64,000 nucleotides of DNA from the NCBI RefSeq assembly GCF_004298145.1, contig NZ_SCRH01000045.1:140494-204493 (forward strand), given 5' to 3'. Positions 24,868 to 33,419 of the stretch are shown here, one piece after another. The position numbers were made by a program, and so were the translations under genes. A model generated the notes under the pieces. The model ran no database searches. It was not told the origin of the DNA and was given only the letters and a program-made list of their open reading frames with translations. How positions within the stretch are numbered: the stretch's first letter is position 1; each line of letters starts with the position of its first letter. The stretch comes from Mycobacterium sp. GTDB lineage: Bacteria; Actinomycetota; Actinomycetes; Mycobacteriales; Mycobacteriaceae.

Positions 24868-26289
24868 TCAGGCGGACGCCGACGTCGGCGGAGCCGCACC
24901 CTGAGAGGTGTCGATAGGGCAGCGTGGCATCTCGGCAGTCGCGGGTGGCGCCGGCACGGCGTTCCGGACGGATTGGACGGTCATCCTCGTGTCGCGGTGC
25001 GGCACGAGGATGACATGCTTCACCCGTCGCCGTTCACCCGCAGCCGCGGTGGTTCTCAGCTCGAGGCGGCGGAGAATTTCGCGCAGCACGACCCTTATCT
25101 CGACCATGGCGAACATCGCACCGAGGCAGCGGCGATTGCCGCCGCCGAACGGCAGCCAGGTGGTGGGACCGGGCGTCGCGCCCAGCATCCGGTCCGGGTC
25201 GAACCGTTCAGGATGGGGGTACCGCGCAGGGCTCGCGTGTACCAGCCCGATGCCTGGAGCGACCATGACGCCGACGGGCAGGCGGTAGCCCGCCAGCTCG
25301 ACCGGCTGGGTCAGGACCCGGCCGACATCGAAGACCACCGGGCGGATCCGCAATGTTTCCTTGGCAATTGCGTCGAGGTACTCGTCGCCCGCTGGATCCC
25401 CGGCCGCGCTCGCGTCGGCTGCGCGTACCGCCTTGCGGAGTGTGTCGGGATGCCTGATGAGCCGCTCCAGTGCCCACGACAGCGCCGTGGCGGTCGTGTC
25501 GTGTCCGGCGGCCAGCAGTGTCATGAGTTGATCACGTAGTTCGGTGTCGGTCATTGTTCGGCCGTCGTCGTGGCTGGCACGCACCAGCATCGCGAGCACA
25601 TCGGTGCGCTCCGCGATATCGGGAGCGGCGCGACGATCGGCAATCTCGGCGTACAACAGCCGGTCGGCTTCGTCGATGCGGCGGCGCACATATCGCCAGG
25701 GACGGCGCCGCTGCAGGTCGGGATTTGCGATGGACAGCGACGCCCATGACCCCATGTTGAGCAACCCCGGCATGACCTCGCGCAACGAGGCCAGCCGGGC
25801 CGGATCGGTGGCTCCGATGACCGTCCGCAAGATCACCTCGAGGGTGATCTCCGACATCTTGGGCGCAACCGGGAACTCCACGCCCACCGGCCAGCGGGCA
25901 ATGTTGGCGGCAGCGATCTCGGCAATCAGTGCCGCCTGGCGTGCGACCGCGTCGCGTTGGAACGGCGCGATCATAAGACGGCGCCGGTCACGGTGCAGGT
26001 CCTCGTCGATCACCAGCACCGAGGTTTCGCCGACGAACCCCGATAGCAGCGAATTCGCTTCGCCGGCATGATAAATGGTCGGATCACCGGCGAAGACAGT
26101 CTTTATGTCGGCGGGATCGTCGAGATAGACCAGTGTTCCTATCGATGCGATTCGCAGCGTGAATACGCTGCCGTAACGACTGCGGCAGGCCGCCACGAAG
26201 CGGGGCCAATAGCGCAACATCAGCGCCGTCTGCACCGACCGGGGGAGCGGGGGCCCGGGCGGCAAACGATTCGGCTTCGCTTCGCTCAT
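24868..26289 (-). CDS. Cytochrome P450 (CYP135/CYP138-like)
   Basis: The 473-residue protein has all P450 landmarks: a PPGPPLP hinge (residues 10-16), the I-helix AAGHDTTA (about 260), KETLRIRP containing ExxR (about 311), and the haem loop FGGGNRRCLGAMFA with the Cys ligand near residue 388. The N-terminal PPGPPLPRSVQTALMLRYWP region resembles mycobacterial CYP135/CYP138 from memory. The 50-residue C-terminal tail, rich in Pro and Ala, is longer than usual. It hydroxylates or otherwise oxidises a hydrophobic substrate. It lies 31 bases downstream of the FAD oxidoreductase at 26321 in the same direction, so the DUF1295 protein, FAD enzyme and P450 form an operon. No ferredoxin gene is present. 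Confidence 0.95.
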   Translation of the reverse strand: MSEAKPNRLPPGPPLPRSVQTALMLRYWPRFVAACRSRYGSVFTLRIASIGTLVYLDDPADIKTVFAGDPTIYHAGEANSLLSGFVGETSVLVIDEDLHRDRRRLMIAPFQRDAVARQAALIAEIAAANIARWPVGVEFPVAPKMSEITLEVILRTVIGATDPARLASLREVMPGLLNMGSWASLSIANPDLQRRRPWRYVRRRIDEADRLLYAEIADRRAAPDIAERTDVLAMLVRASHDDGRTMTDTELRDQLMTLLAAGHDTTATALSWALERLIRHPDTLRKAVRAADASAAGDPAGDEYLDAIAKETLRIRPVVFDVGRVLTQPVELAGYRLPVGVMVAPGIGLVHASPARYPHPERFDPDRMLGATPGPTTWLPFGGGNRRCLGAMFAMVEIRVVLREILRRLELRTTAAAGERRRVKHVILVPHRDTRMTVQSVRNAVPAPPATAEMPRCPIDTSQGAAPPTSASA

Positions 26290-26320
26290 GATCGAAGCAT
26301 ACGAGCGGCCCCGGCCTTGG

Positions 26321-27877
26321 CTATAGCGATTTGAGGACGGTGCGCGCGGTGGTCCTGCCCGCCCAGCCGTGCACGCCGCCCATCGGGTGTGCGCCCGCAC
26401 CGGTGTGCCACAGGCCCGGGACGGGTGTGCGGTAGCCCGCCAGCGACGCGGTCGGACGATTGGGGCCCATCTGGTTCAACGACATGTCGGCGACGACGTA
26501 GCTGCCCTCGTGCGTCATCTCCCGCAATTCGTCGGGACTCTTGACCCAGCTGCCGATGACAGTGTCGGCGAAACCCGGCGCCGCCTCGTCGACCTTGCGT
26601 ATCGCCTGCGACGCGAACGGTCCGCGGTGTTCCTGCCAGCCGCTGCCGTCGGCGAAGTTCTGCGGAACCGCGGTGCAGAACAGGTACATGGTGTCTCCGG
26701 GGCTTCCCGGCGGCACCTGCGAGCGATCGAACGCCGACGGCATCAAGGCCCACATCGGCGTCTCGGCCGGCATGCGGCCGTGCATCGCGGTGTCGAGCGC
26801 GCGGTCGACATAGTCCTTGGAGTCGCCGATCAGCATATAGCTGCCCCACAGTTCCGGCCTGTCGCACAACAGCTTTGGACGCTGAGACAGTGCGACGTCG
26901 ATTTTGGCGTTGTTGATGCCCCAGCCGTTGATGCGGATGTTGCGAACCTCGTCGAGCACCGTGTCGGACACGTGAGCCGAGTCGACCAGCTTGCACATCA
27001 GCGAGACTGGATCGACCGCCGCGACCACTTGACCGGCGTGCAGCACTTCGCCGTCGGCCAGCCGAACTCCGGCCGCCCGCCCGTCCCGGACCAGGATCTC
27101 TTCGACGGCCGCATCGGTACGGGTCTCGCCACCGTGGTGGCGCAGGCACGCCGCCAGCGCCTTGGTGAACTCGGCCATACCCCCGATGGGGCGCTTGATG
27201 CCCCACCCGATGTGCAGCATGATCACTCCCAGCACCGCGCCCGATCCCGGTTCCCGCAGTGGCGCTTCCGAACCCGAGGCGTAGATAGCCAGCAGCGACT
27301 TGATTTCTTCCGACTCGAACATGGTCTCGATGAGCTCATGCGGGGAAGCCATCAGCATGCGCGCAACGGGGGCGAGACTGCGGCGCTTGCGCACGGCCCG
27401 CCACCCCAATTCCGCGACCGTCTTGGCCCGCGGACGGGTGGGATGGTCCATCAGATACGGCGCCGCCACATACCAGAAGTCGCACCACATCTCGCAGAGC
27501 TGGGCGAACTTCGAGGCGTCTCGCTTCGAATACCGCCGGATCTCTTCGACGGTGCGGTCGAGCGAACGCCACAACCCGATGGACTGGCCTTCCGGACCAA
27601 GGTAGGCGCCCCATGGTTCCGGGCTGGCCTGGCGCAGGCCGAAGGACTCCAGCCGAAGCTCGCTGACGATGGACGGCTCTAAGTTGGTGAACAGCAGATC
27701 CACCGCGCACGGGTTCATCACGAATCCCGGTGCCTCGGCAACGGTTTCGCGCGAGTATGTCATCCCGCCCAACCACGGCTTTCGCTCCAGCACCACTACG
27801 CGTTTGCCGGCCCGAGCGAGATACGTGGCGCAGGTCAGGCCGTGATGACCGCCTCCGACGATGATGGCGTCATACAT
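26321..27877 (-). CDS. CrtI/PYROXD2-like FAD-dependent oxidoreductase
   Basis: The ATG at 27877 gives 518 residues beginning AIIVGGGHHGLTCATYLARA. A much longer open frame extends upstream through the DUF1295 gene and is rejected as a fusion. The protein has PWLGGMTYSRETVAEAPGF and ends GAGAHPMGGVHGWAGRTTAR. It is the closest relative of the enzyme at 6989. Its ATG is two bases from the DUF1295 stop, and a perfect AACG-AG-CGTT palindrome lies at 27882, between the end of that gene and this start. A fragment of a second copy of this gene pair survives at 33298-33400. Confidence 0.92.
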   Translation of the reverse strand: MYDAIIVGGGHHGLTCATYLARAGKRVVVLERKPWLGGMTYSRETVAEAPGFVMNPCAVDLLFTNLEPSIVSELRLESFGLRQASPEPWGAYLGPEGQSIGLWRSLDRTVEEIRRYSKRDASKFAQLCEMWCDFWYVAAPYLMDHPTRPRAKTVAELGWRAVRKRRSLAPVARMLMASPHELIETMFESEEIKSLLAIYASGSEAPLREPGSGAVLGVIMLHIGWGIKRPIGGMAEFTKALAACLRHHGGETRTDAAVEEILVRDGRAAGVRLADGEVLHAGQVVAAVDPVSLMCKLVDSAHVSDTVLDEVRNIRINGWGINNAKIDVALSQRPKLLCDRPELWGSYMLIGDSKDYVDRALDTAMHGRMPAETPMWALMPSAFDRSQVPPGSPGDTMYLFCTAVPQNFADGSGWQEHRGPFASQAIRKVDEAAPGFADTVIGSWVKSPDELREMTHEGSYVVADMSLNQMGPNRPTASLAGYRTPVPGLWHTGAGAHPMGGVHGWAGRTTARTVLKSL

Positions 27878-27879
27878 GG

Positions 27880-28773
27880 TCAACGAGCGTTCGCCTTGGC
27901 GCGCTGCTCGGCCAGCTGGGCCTGATTGCGCGCGATGGCGTCGGCCGACAATGGTAGTGGCAGGAATCGGCGGGTGCGGGCCATCAGCTCTTGGTACTCC
28001 GGCCGCACGCCCATGTAGTTGTCCTGGAACGCCGAGCCCAGCACCGACGTCAGCATGATCGTGTTGATGATCGGGCCGGCGACCGTCCACCAGCAGTCCG
28101 GGTTGCCGGCGACGGCCACCAGCCACATGCCCCACCACACCGTGGTGGTCCCGAAATAGTTCGGGTGGCGGCTGTGCTTCCACACCCCGGTGTTGAGGTA
28201 CCGCGGGCGCTGCTCCAGCGCTAGGAAAGACTGCAGCTGTGCGTCCGCGACCGTCTCGAAGTACAGGCCCACCATGAACACCAGCAGGCCGACGAATGCC
28301 ACGGGGCCGATGCCGCCGTTGGGCGTCCGGTTCGCCAGAATGCCGACTACGGCAGGCATTCCGATCACCACGATGACCACGGCCTGGGGTTCCATCACCC
28401 GGAAGAAGCTCTTCCACCAGTAGCCGGGTGACATCTCCTTGACGAAGTTCAGATAGCGGGGGTCCCCGCCGTGGACGGGTACGTATCGGCGCCAGCGCGC
28501 GGCCAGATACCAGCCCAGCCGGCCGCCATGCAGCATCACCATGAACAGCAGCAGCGCCGCGGTAACCGATTGGGCGCCAACGATCAGGTACGCGAGCAAC
28601 GCCGGTGCCGCGAAAGCGAAGCCGTACCAGCCGTCCATCATCGAATGGTTGCCCTGCAGCAGGCCCACCAGCCACAGGATCGTCACCACCGAGAACGTGA
28701 AGACGACACAAAATACAAAAACGCTGAGGTTGCTGGACGGATTCACGCCCAAGCTGCTGACCAGACCGTTCAC
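27880..28773 (-). CDS. DUF1295 / steroid-5-alpha-reductase-like membrane protein
   Basis: The 297-residue polytopic protein has six or seven hydrophobic segments and the family end signature RYLNTGVWKHSRHPNYFGTT, the R-H-P-N-Y-F-G motif of DUF1295 and isoprenylcysteine-methyltransferase-like membrane enzymes. The relatives reduce enones or methylate carboxylates with NADPH or SAM; DUF1295 itself is uncharacterised. It heads an operon with the FAD enzyme and P450. The upstream region carries two near-palindromes of the AACG-N2-CGTT type (28798 and 28867). A decayed copy of its N-terminus is at about 33340-33400. Confidence 0.9.
   Translation of the reverse strand: MNGLVSSLGVNPSSNLSVFVFCVVFTFSVVTILWLVGLLQGNHSMMDGWYGFAFAAPALLAYLIVGAQSVTAALLLFMVMLHGGRLGWYLAARWRRYVPVHGGDPRYLNFVKEMSPGYWWKSFFRVMEPQAVVIVVIGMPAVVGILANRTPNGGIGPVAFVGLLVFMVGLYFETVADAQLQSFLALEQRPRYLNTGVWKHSRHPNYFGTTTVWWGMWLVAVAGNPDCWWTVAGPIINTIMLTSVLGSAFQDNYMGVRPEYQELMARTRRFLPLPLSADAIARNQAQLAEQRAKANAR
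27882..27891. promoter_or_regulatory. AACG-AG-CGTT palindrome at the DUF1295/FAD gene junction
   Basis: This perfect inverted repeat lies within the last codons of the DUF1295 gene, five bases before the next ATG. It is an unusual place for an operator; it may be coincidental or act on an internal promoter. Confidence 0.3.
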
Positions 28774-29072
28774 GTGCTCACCCTAACAAATAATGATAAC
28801 GATCGGTAACGTGTTGGCGATATAATGCCGTATTACGATGCATAAATTGCGGTCGGGCGCTGGGTTTACGATCGTTCAACCTGCGGTCACTTGGCGCCGC
28901 GGGCCGGGTCGACCTCGTCCTGGACGTCGAGGTGGCGCTCCAACTGAGCGGCGACCGAGTGCGGCGTCAGCGATCCCATCGGCACTGAGGCCTGCGTTGG
29001 CTTCGCGAGGTGCGATAGGGCCTTGTGCCCACACGAACAGCTCCGCCCGCGAGCTCCGGGTCGGCATGAACC
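28774..29072. promoter_or_regulatory. Promoter region of the DUF1295-FAD-P450 operon
   Basis: About 300 bases without a supported gene. AACGATCGGT at 28798 and TACGATCGTT at 28867 are one-mismatch versions of the shared palindrome. The first lies 25 bases upstream of the ATG at 28773. The sequence from 28774 to 28860 is AT-rich compared with its surroundings, as expected of a promoter. The right part is the 3' flank of the TetR gene, with nothing recognisable. Confidence 0.45.
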
Positions 29073-29738
29073 TCAAGCTTCACCGCCGCTACGGCGTGGC
29101 GCGTCGCTGTTCGAGCGTGGGGTCAAACAGCTGGGGGTGGACACCGCGGGGAGAACGAGTGTCTCGATGACTTGTCGTATGAAATCTGCGTCAACGGTTT
29201 GTCCGCCGAGTACGCGTAGCAGGCCCATGGCGGTGAGTACGTCGGCGACCAAGGACCAGTCCCGGTCAGCGGCGATCTCACCGCGCGCTGCGGCGCGGGC
29301 CAGAATAGTCGAGATGACGTGTGTGCCCTTGAGCAGCATCAGATCACCGAGAGCCGCGGCGAGCTGGGGATCGTGGGTGGCTTCCAGGGCCACGCGGAGC
29401 ACCAGGTCGTTGGTGATCAACTCGTTGTCGTTGCGTGCCGCGCGTTCGATGAGGGCTTCGATGTCGCCGGCCAAGCTGCCGGTGTCGGCGACCTCATCGG
29501 TGCGCAGATCGGGCCGCCAGTAGACGAGGACGTCGGTGATCAACGCTGCTTTCGATGACCACCGCCGGTAGATTGCGGCCTTGCCGACACCGGCGCGCGC
29601 GGCGATGTCGTCCATGTTCGTGGCGTCGTACCCGTTCTCGGTCAGTGCGGCAAGAGCGGCGTTGAGGATCGCGGGATCGCGGGATCGGTCCAGCCGCCCA
29701 ACCGTGCGTTGGCGAAGCTTCGATTCCGTTTCTCTCAT
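29073..29738 (-). CDS. TetR/AcrR-family transcriptional regulator
   Basis: The 221-residue protein has helix-turn-helix ILNAALAALTENGYDATNMD then IAARAGVGKAAIYRRWSSKAALI, of the TetR C-terminal (TetR_C_11-like) type. It lies 84 bases downstream of mmpL in the same direction, so it may be cotranscribed with the exporter and regulate it, a frequent arrangement in mycobacteria. The perfect palindrome at 33224, in front of mmpS, is a candidate target. The last 20 residues (RSNSDAPRRSGGEA and preceding) are unstructured. Confidence 0.92.
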   Translation of the reverse strand: MRETESKLRQRTVGRLDRSRDPAILNAALAALTENGYDATNMDDIAARAGVGKAAIYRRWSSKAALITDVLVYWRPDLRTDEVADTGSLAGDIEALIERAARNDNELITNDLVLRVALEATHDPQLAAALGDLMLLKGTHVISTILARAAARGEIAADRDWSLVADVLTAMGLLRVLGGQTVDADFIRQVIETLVLPAVSTPSCLTPRSNSDAPRRSGGEA

Positions 29739-29822
29739 ATGCCTATACCTGCCCTGAACTCGGATCCGATGTCAGCGCCTTCTAGCCGAGAGCGTGCCAG
29801 ATGCCGACGCGAGGAGTGAGCG

Positions 29823-32684
29823 TTACACCGTAGTCAACTGTGGGAGGGGCGCGGTGTCGCTCTCTGGCTCTGCGGCATCCTTCTTCATCTTGAAGGTGTT
29901 CAACGGCCACCAGAACCAGCGACCCAGTACGGCGGCGATCGCCGGCGTCATGAGTGCTCGCACGATAAACGTGTCGACGAGCAGGCCCATCCCGATCGCG
30001 GTACCGAACTGCCCGATCACGCGCAGGTCGCTGACGATCATCGACGCCATGGTCGCAGCGAATATCAGGCCGGCCGCGGTGACCACCCGGCCCGAGGCGC
30101 CCATGCCCCGGATAATGCCGGTGTTGAGGCCGGCCGGGATTTCTTCCTTCAGCCGGGAGACCAGCAGCAGGTTGTAGTCGGACCCCACGGCCAGCAGGAT
30201 GATGACCGTCAGCGGTAGCACGATCCATTGCAGGCCCAGCCCAAGGATGTCCTGCCAGAGCAGCACGGACAAACCGCATGCGGTGCCCAGCGATGCCAGC
30301 ACCGTACCGACGATCACCAGGGCGGCCACCAAACTCCGGGTGATCAGCAGCATGATCGAAAAGATCAAGATCAGGGTGGCGATGCCGGCGATCGCCAGGT
30401 CGATGATGACCCCGTCCTGCATGTCGCTGTACATCGAGGCGGTGCCGGCCAGCGAAACCTTGGCGGACTCCATCGGAGTTCCCTTGATCGCGTCGGCGAC
30501 CGCCTGCTTGATGCCCTGGACATGTTTGATTCCCTCCACTGAGGCGGGGTCGCCCTGGTGGGTGATGATGAACCGGACGGCTTTGCCGTCAGGCGATACG
30601 AACATTTTCAGGCCGCGCTGGAAGTCGGGGTTTTGGAAGACTTCCGGCGGCAGATAGAAGGTGTCGTCGTTCTTGGCCTCGTCGAAATAATTTCCCATCA
30701 TCGTTGAGCCTTCGGCACCCTCTTGCATATGGCGCTGAATTCCTGCCATGGAACTGTGGGTGGACAGCATGAAGTTACGCATCGTCTTCATCGAGTCGAC
30801 GGTCTTCGGAAAATCGGCGAGCAGTTGAGGCATCAACCGATCCAGCTGGTCGAAATCGACTGTGAGACCAGTGAATTTCTCCGAAATCTGGTCGATACCG
30901 TCCATCGCGTCAAAGAGGGATCGCATACTCCAACATATAGGGATATCGAAACAGTGTTTCTCCCAATAGAAATAGCTGCGCAGGGGTCTGAAGAAATCGT
31001 CGAAATCTGCGATGCGGTCGCGCAGTTCGTTGGTGGTTTCCACCAGGTCGTGCGTTCTGCCGACCATGCTGTGAGTCGTCGCCGTGAGATCCTTCATGAC
31101 GCTGTACATGTGCTCCATGACGGAAATGGTTCTGCCCAGCTCGTCTGCCTGCTCGAGCATCGACGCCATACTGTCGTTCATGAATTTCGCCGTCTGCAGG
31201 GTGCTGGAGCTATTCATGGCGATCACGAATGGCAGCGAACTGTGCTCGATCGGCGCCCCGAGGGGCCGGGTGATCGTCTGCACCCGCCCGATACCGCGCT
31301 CGTGAAACACGCTCTTGGCGATCCGATCGATGATCAGCATGTCCGCCGGGTTGCGCACATCATGGCCGGCGTCGACCATCAATAATTCCGGATTCATGCG
31401 CGCCGGGGAGAAATGCCGCTCGGCCGCCGTTTGAGCTATGTTGGCTGCGATGTCCGGCGGGGTGAATTTCTTGTCGTTGTAGCTCGGGACATAAGTCATC
31501 AGGCTGATGAAACCAATCACGGCGACAAAAAGAGTCACGACGATAATCGGTTTCGGCCACCTGGTCACGAGGGTGCCGATTTTGCGCCAGCCCCGCTCCG
31601 AAACCTCGCGCGTCGGATCGAAGAAACCGAACCTCGACGCGACCGCGAGTAACGCCGGCGCAAGCGTCAGGCCCGCCAGCATCGTGACCACCAAGGCGAT
31701 TGCGCAGGGGAATCCCATGGTCTGGAAATACGGGAGTCGGGTCGCGGTCAGGCACAGGCAGGCGCCCACAATCGTGAGACCCGAACCCAGGATGATGTGC
31801 AGCACACCGTGGTAGGCGGTGTAGTACGCCTGTTCTCGATCTTCGCCACGGGACCGCGCCTCGTGGTAGCGGCCCAACAGGAAAATGAAATAGTCGGTCC
31901 CCGTGGCGATGGTCAGCATGGTGACCATGCTGACCGCGTACGGGGTGAGACCGATGATGTCCAGATTGCCGGCGGTGGCCACCACCCCTTCCGCGGCATA
32001 GAGCTCGAAGCGGACCAGCACCAGCGCAAGGAGCGCATTCTTCAGCGAGCGGTAGATGACGAGCAGCATCACGAAGATGACACCGATCGTGACAGTCGTC
32101 ATCAGATCCATGCTGTTGTGCGCGGCGATGAGTGTGTCGGTGTTCAGCACGGTGTTGCCGGCCACATGGGCTTTGACACCCGGCGGTGCCGGGACGCTCT
32201 TGACGATCTTGCGGACCTCAGCGACCGACTTGTGGCTGGGCGTGGTGCCTTGAGCGCCGTCGAGGAACACCTGCACGTAGGCGGCCTTGCCGTCCGGGCT
32301 TTGTGAGCCGGCCGCGGTCAACGGGTCACTCCAGAAGTCCTGGACGTTCTGTACGTGCTTGCTGGCCTTGAGCTTCGCGACGATCTTGTTGTAGAACTCG
32401 TGCGCGCTGTCGCCGAGCTTGTTGTCACCTTCCAGCACGACCATCGCCGTGGAGTCCGTGTCGAACTCCTGGAACTTGTGGCCGATGTTCATCATGTCCT
32501 TGAACGCCGGCGCCTGCATCGGCGTCATGGGCACCGAGTGCTTCCCCGCCACCTCGCCAAGCGACGGTGTGAACAGGGTGGTGCCGAGCGCGAGGAGGAG
32601 CCAAAACAGGATGATCGGCACCGCCAGTACGCGAATCAGGCGGGCGACGCGGTCGCGCGGCGGCTGTGCCGTTTCGTTGCTCAT
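29823..32684 (-). CDS. mmpL: MmpL-family RND lipid transporter
   Basis: The ATG at 32684 gives 953 residues. The architecture is two RND halves: a first helix near residue 20, a periplasmic domain, five or six helices around 200-370 with GTDYFIFLLGRYHEAR, then a second periplasmic region and a second helix bundle with VGSDYNLLLVSRLKEE. The GTDY and GSDY motifs carry the proton-relay Asp-Tyr pairs typical of MmpL proteins. The length and the four-base overlap with an mmpS upstream fit the MmpL4/MmpL5-like group, which export lipids and siderophores. In this locus it is the obvious exporter of a lipid product (inference). The orthologue number cannot be assigned. Confidence 0.95.
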   Translation of the reverse strand: MSNETAQPPRDRVARLIRVLAVPIILFWLLLALGTTLFTPSLGEVAGKHSVPMTPMQAPAFKDMMNIGHKFQEFDTDSTAMVVLEGDNKLGDSAHEFYNKIVAKLKASKHVQNVQDFWSDPLTAAGSQSPDGKAAYVQVFLDGAQGTTPSHKSVAEVRKIVKSVPAPPGVKAHVAGNTVLNTDTLIAAHNSMDLMTTVTIGVIFVMLLVIYRSLKNALLALVLVRFELYAAEGVVATAGNLDIIGLTPYAVSMVTMLTIATGTDYFIFLLGRYHEARSRGEDREQAYYTAYHGVLHIILGSGLTIVGACLCLTATRLPYFQTMGFPCAIALVVTMLAGLTLAPALLAVASRFGFFDPTREVSERGWRKIGTLVTRWPKPIIVVTLFVAVIGFISLMTYVPSYNDKKFTPPDIAANIAQTAAERHFSPARMNPELLMVDAGHDVRNPADMLIIDRIAKSVFHERGIGRVQTITRPLGAPIEHSSLPFVIAMNSSSTLQTAKFMNDSMASMLEQADELGRTISVMEHMYSVMKDLTATTHSMVGRTHDLVETTNELRDRIADFDDFFRPLRSYFYWEKHCFDIPICWSMRSLFDAMDGIDQISEKFTGLTVDFDQLDRLMPQLLADFPKTVDSMKTMRNFMLSTHSSMAGIQRHMQEGAEGSTMMGNYFDEAKNDDTFYLPPEVFQNPDFQRGLKMFVSPDGKAVRFIITHQGDPASVEGIKHVQGIKQAVADAIKGTPMESAKVSLAGTASMYSDMQDGVIIDLAIAGIATLILIFSIMLLITRSLVAALVIVGTVLASLGTACGLSVLLWQDILGLGLQWIVLPLTVIILLAVGSDYNLLLVSRLKEEIPAGLNTGIIRGMGASGRVVTAAGLIFAATMASMIVSDLRVIGQFGTAIGMGLLVDTFIVRALMTPAIAAVLGRWFWWPLNTFKMKKDAAEPESDTAPLPQLTTV

Positions 32685-33118
32685 ACGGATTTCACCAAGC
32701 AGTAGATGAAGGGTTGGTATTCGTCCCGGCTGCGGTCGTCGCGGACTTGGCCGTCGACGATGACCCGGCATCGAATGTGCCGCACGCCGGTGTCACCTTG
32801 GGCGACGATGTTGGCCGACATCGACGGCAGGGTCGTCACGATGGTGTACGACCACGGCAACGGGGCATTTTCGACGAGGTGGGGTTGCCCATTCTCGTCC
32901 AGGTAATTGACGCTGACGTTGCCCCCCGAAGGTGCCGTGACCTCGTAGGTGATGTGCTTCGGGTTGAAGGGTTTGGTGTTGTCGGCATTCGCGTCGCCGA
33001 TCGACAGGTTGGCGTTTGCACCGAAACTGTCGCGGATCCGAAGCACGACATACGAGCCGAGCGCGACAACGACCACAAGAAGCAGCGGCATCCAGACCTT
33101 CTTGAACAGTCGAAACAC
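32681..33118 (-). CDS. mmpS: MmpS-family membrane accessory protein
   Basis: The 145-residue protein has one N-terminal transmembrane helix (WMPLLLVVVVALGSYVVL) and a periplasmic domain with HITYEVTAPSGGNVSVNYLD and TGVRHIRCRVIVDGQV, the MmpS beta-sandwich pattern. It overlaps mmpL by four bases, so the two are cotranslated. MmpS proteins assist the cognate MmpL in the periplasm. A perfect 14-base palindrome lies 106 bases upstream. Confidence 0.93.
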   Translation of the reverse strand: MFRLFKKVWMPLLLVVVVALGSYVVLRIRDSFGANANLSIGDANADNTKPFNPKHITYEVTAPSGGNVSVNYLDENGQPHLVENAPLPWSYTIVTTLPSMSANIVAQGDTGVRHIRCRVIVDGQVRDDRSRDEYQPFIYCLVKSV

Positions 33119-33223
33119 CCGCTGTCTCCTCCGTTACCTGCCACCGCCGAGCGCCGCGCGACACCAAATTGCTTGTCGGCACACGTGTCGATCAAGGTCG
33201 ACGCACCGGACCACGCCCACTGC

Positions 33224-33237
33224 GGAACTTAAGTTCC
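33224..33237. promoter_or_regulatory. Perfect 14-bp palindrome GGAACTTAAGTTCC before mmpS-mmpL
   Basis: It is self-complementary over all 14 bases and lies 106 bases upstream of the mmpS start. It is the likely operator of the exporter operon. The TetR at 29073, immediately downstream of mmpL, is the nearest candidate regulator. Confidence 0.55.
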
Positions 33238-33297
33238 ATAATTGGGTCGATCTGGACTGTATCGCATCGCCGAACACGCTGACCTATAAGGTTCCTC

Positions 33298-33400
33298 AGC
33301 CCGGTATGCGATCGCGCATCGCGGTGTCGAGGGCGCGTAGAACAGGAACGCGCTGAGGTCGCTGGACGGGTGTAGCCCCAAGCCGGTGACGAGACTCGAT
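33298..33400 (-). pseudogene. Vestige of a DUF1295-FAD-oxidoreductase gene pair
   Basis: Read leftwards from about 33397, one frame gives SLVTGLGLHPSSDLSAFLFY, matching residues 4-22 of the DUF1295 protein at 27880 (LVSSLGVNPSSNLSVFVF). Directly after it, in another frame, comes RALDTAMRDRIPG and a stop, matching RALDTAMHGRMP in the middle of the FAD oxidoreductase at 26321. The order and strand of the intact pair are kept, but nearly all of both genes is gone. This is a deletion scar of a second copy of the pair. The match at DNA level is strong for the first 50 bases (GCTGAGGT-GCTGGACGG on the plus strand). Confidence 0.75.
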
Positions 33401-33419
33401 CTCCGCACTGAGTTCCGTT

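Noticed and set aside
26321..28711. Open frame of 796 codons suggesting a fusion of the DUF1295 and FAD genes
   Set aside because: The upstream half is out of frame with the DUF1295 protein and has shadow composition; the FAD gene has its own ATG at 27877, two bases after the DUF1295 stop.
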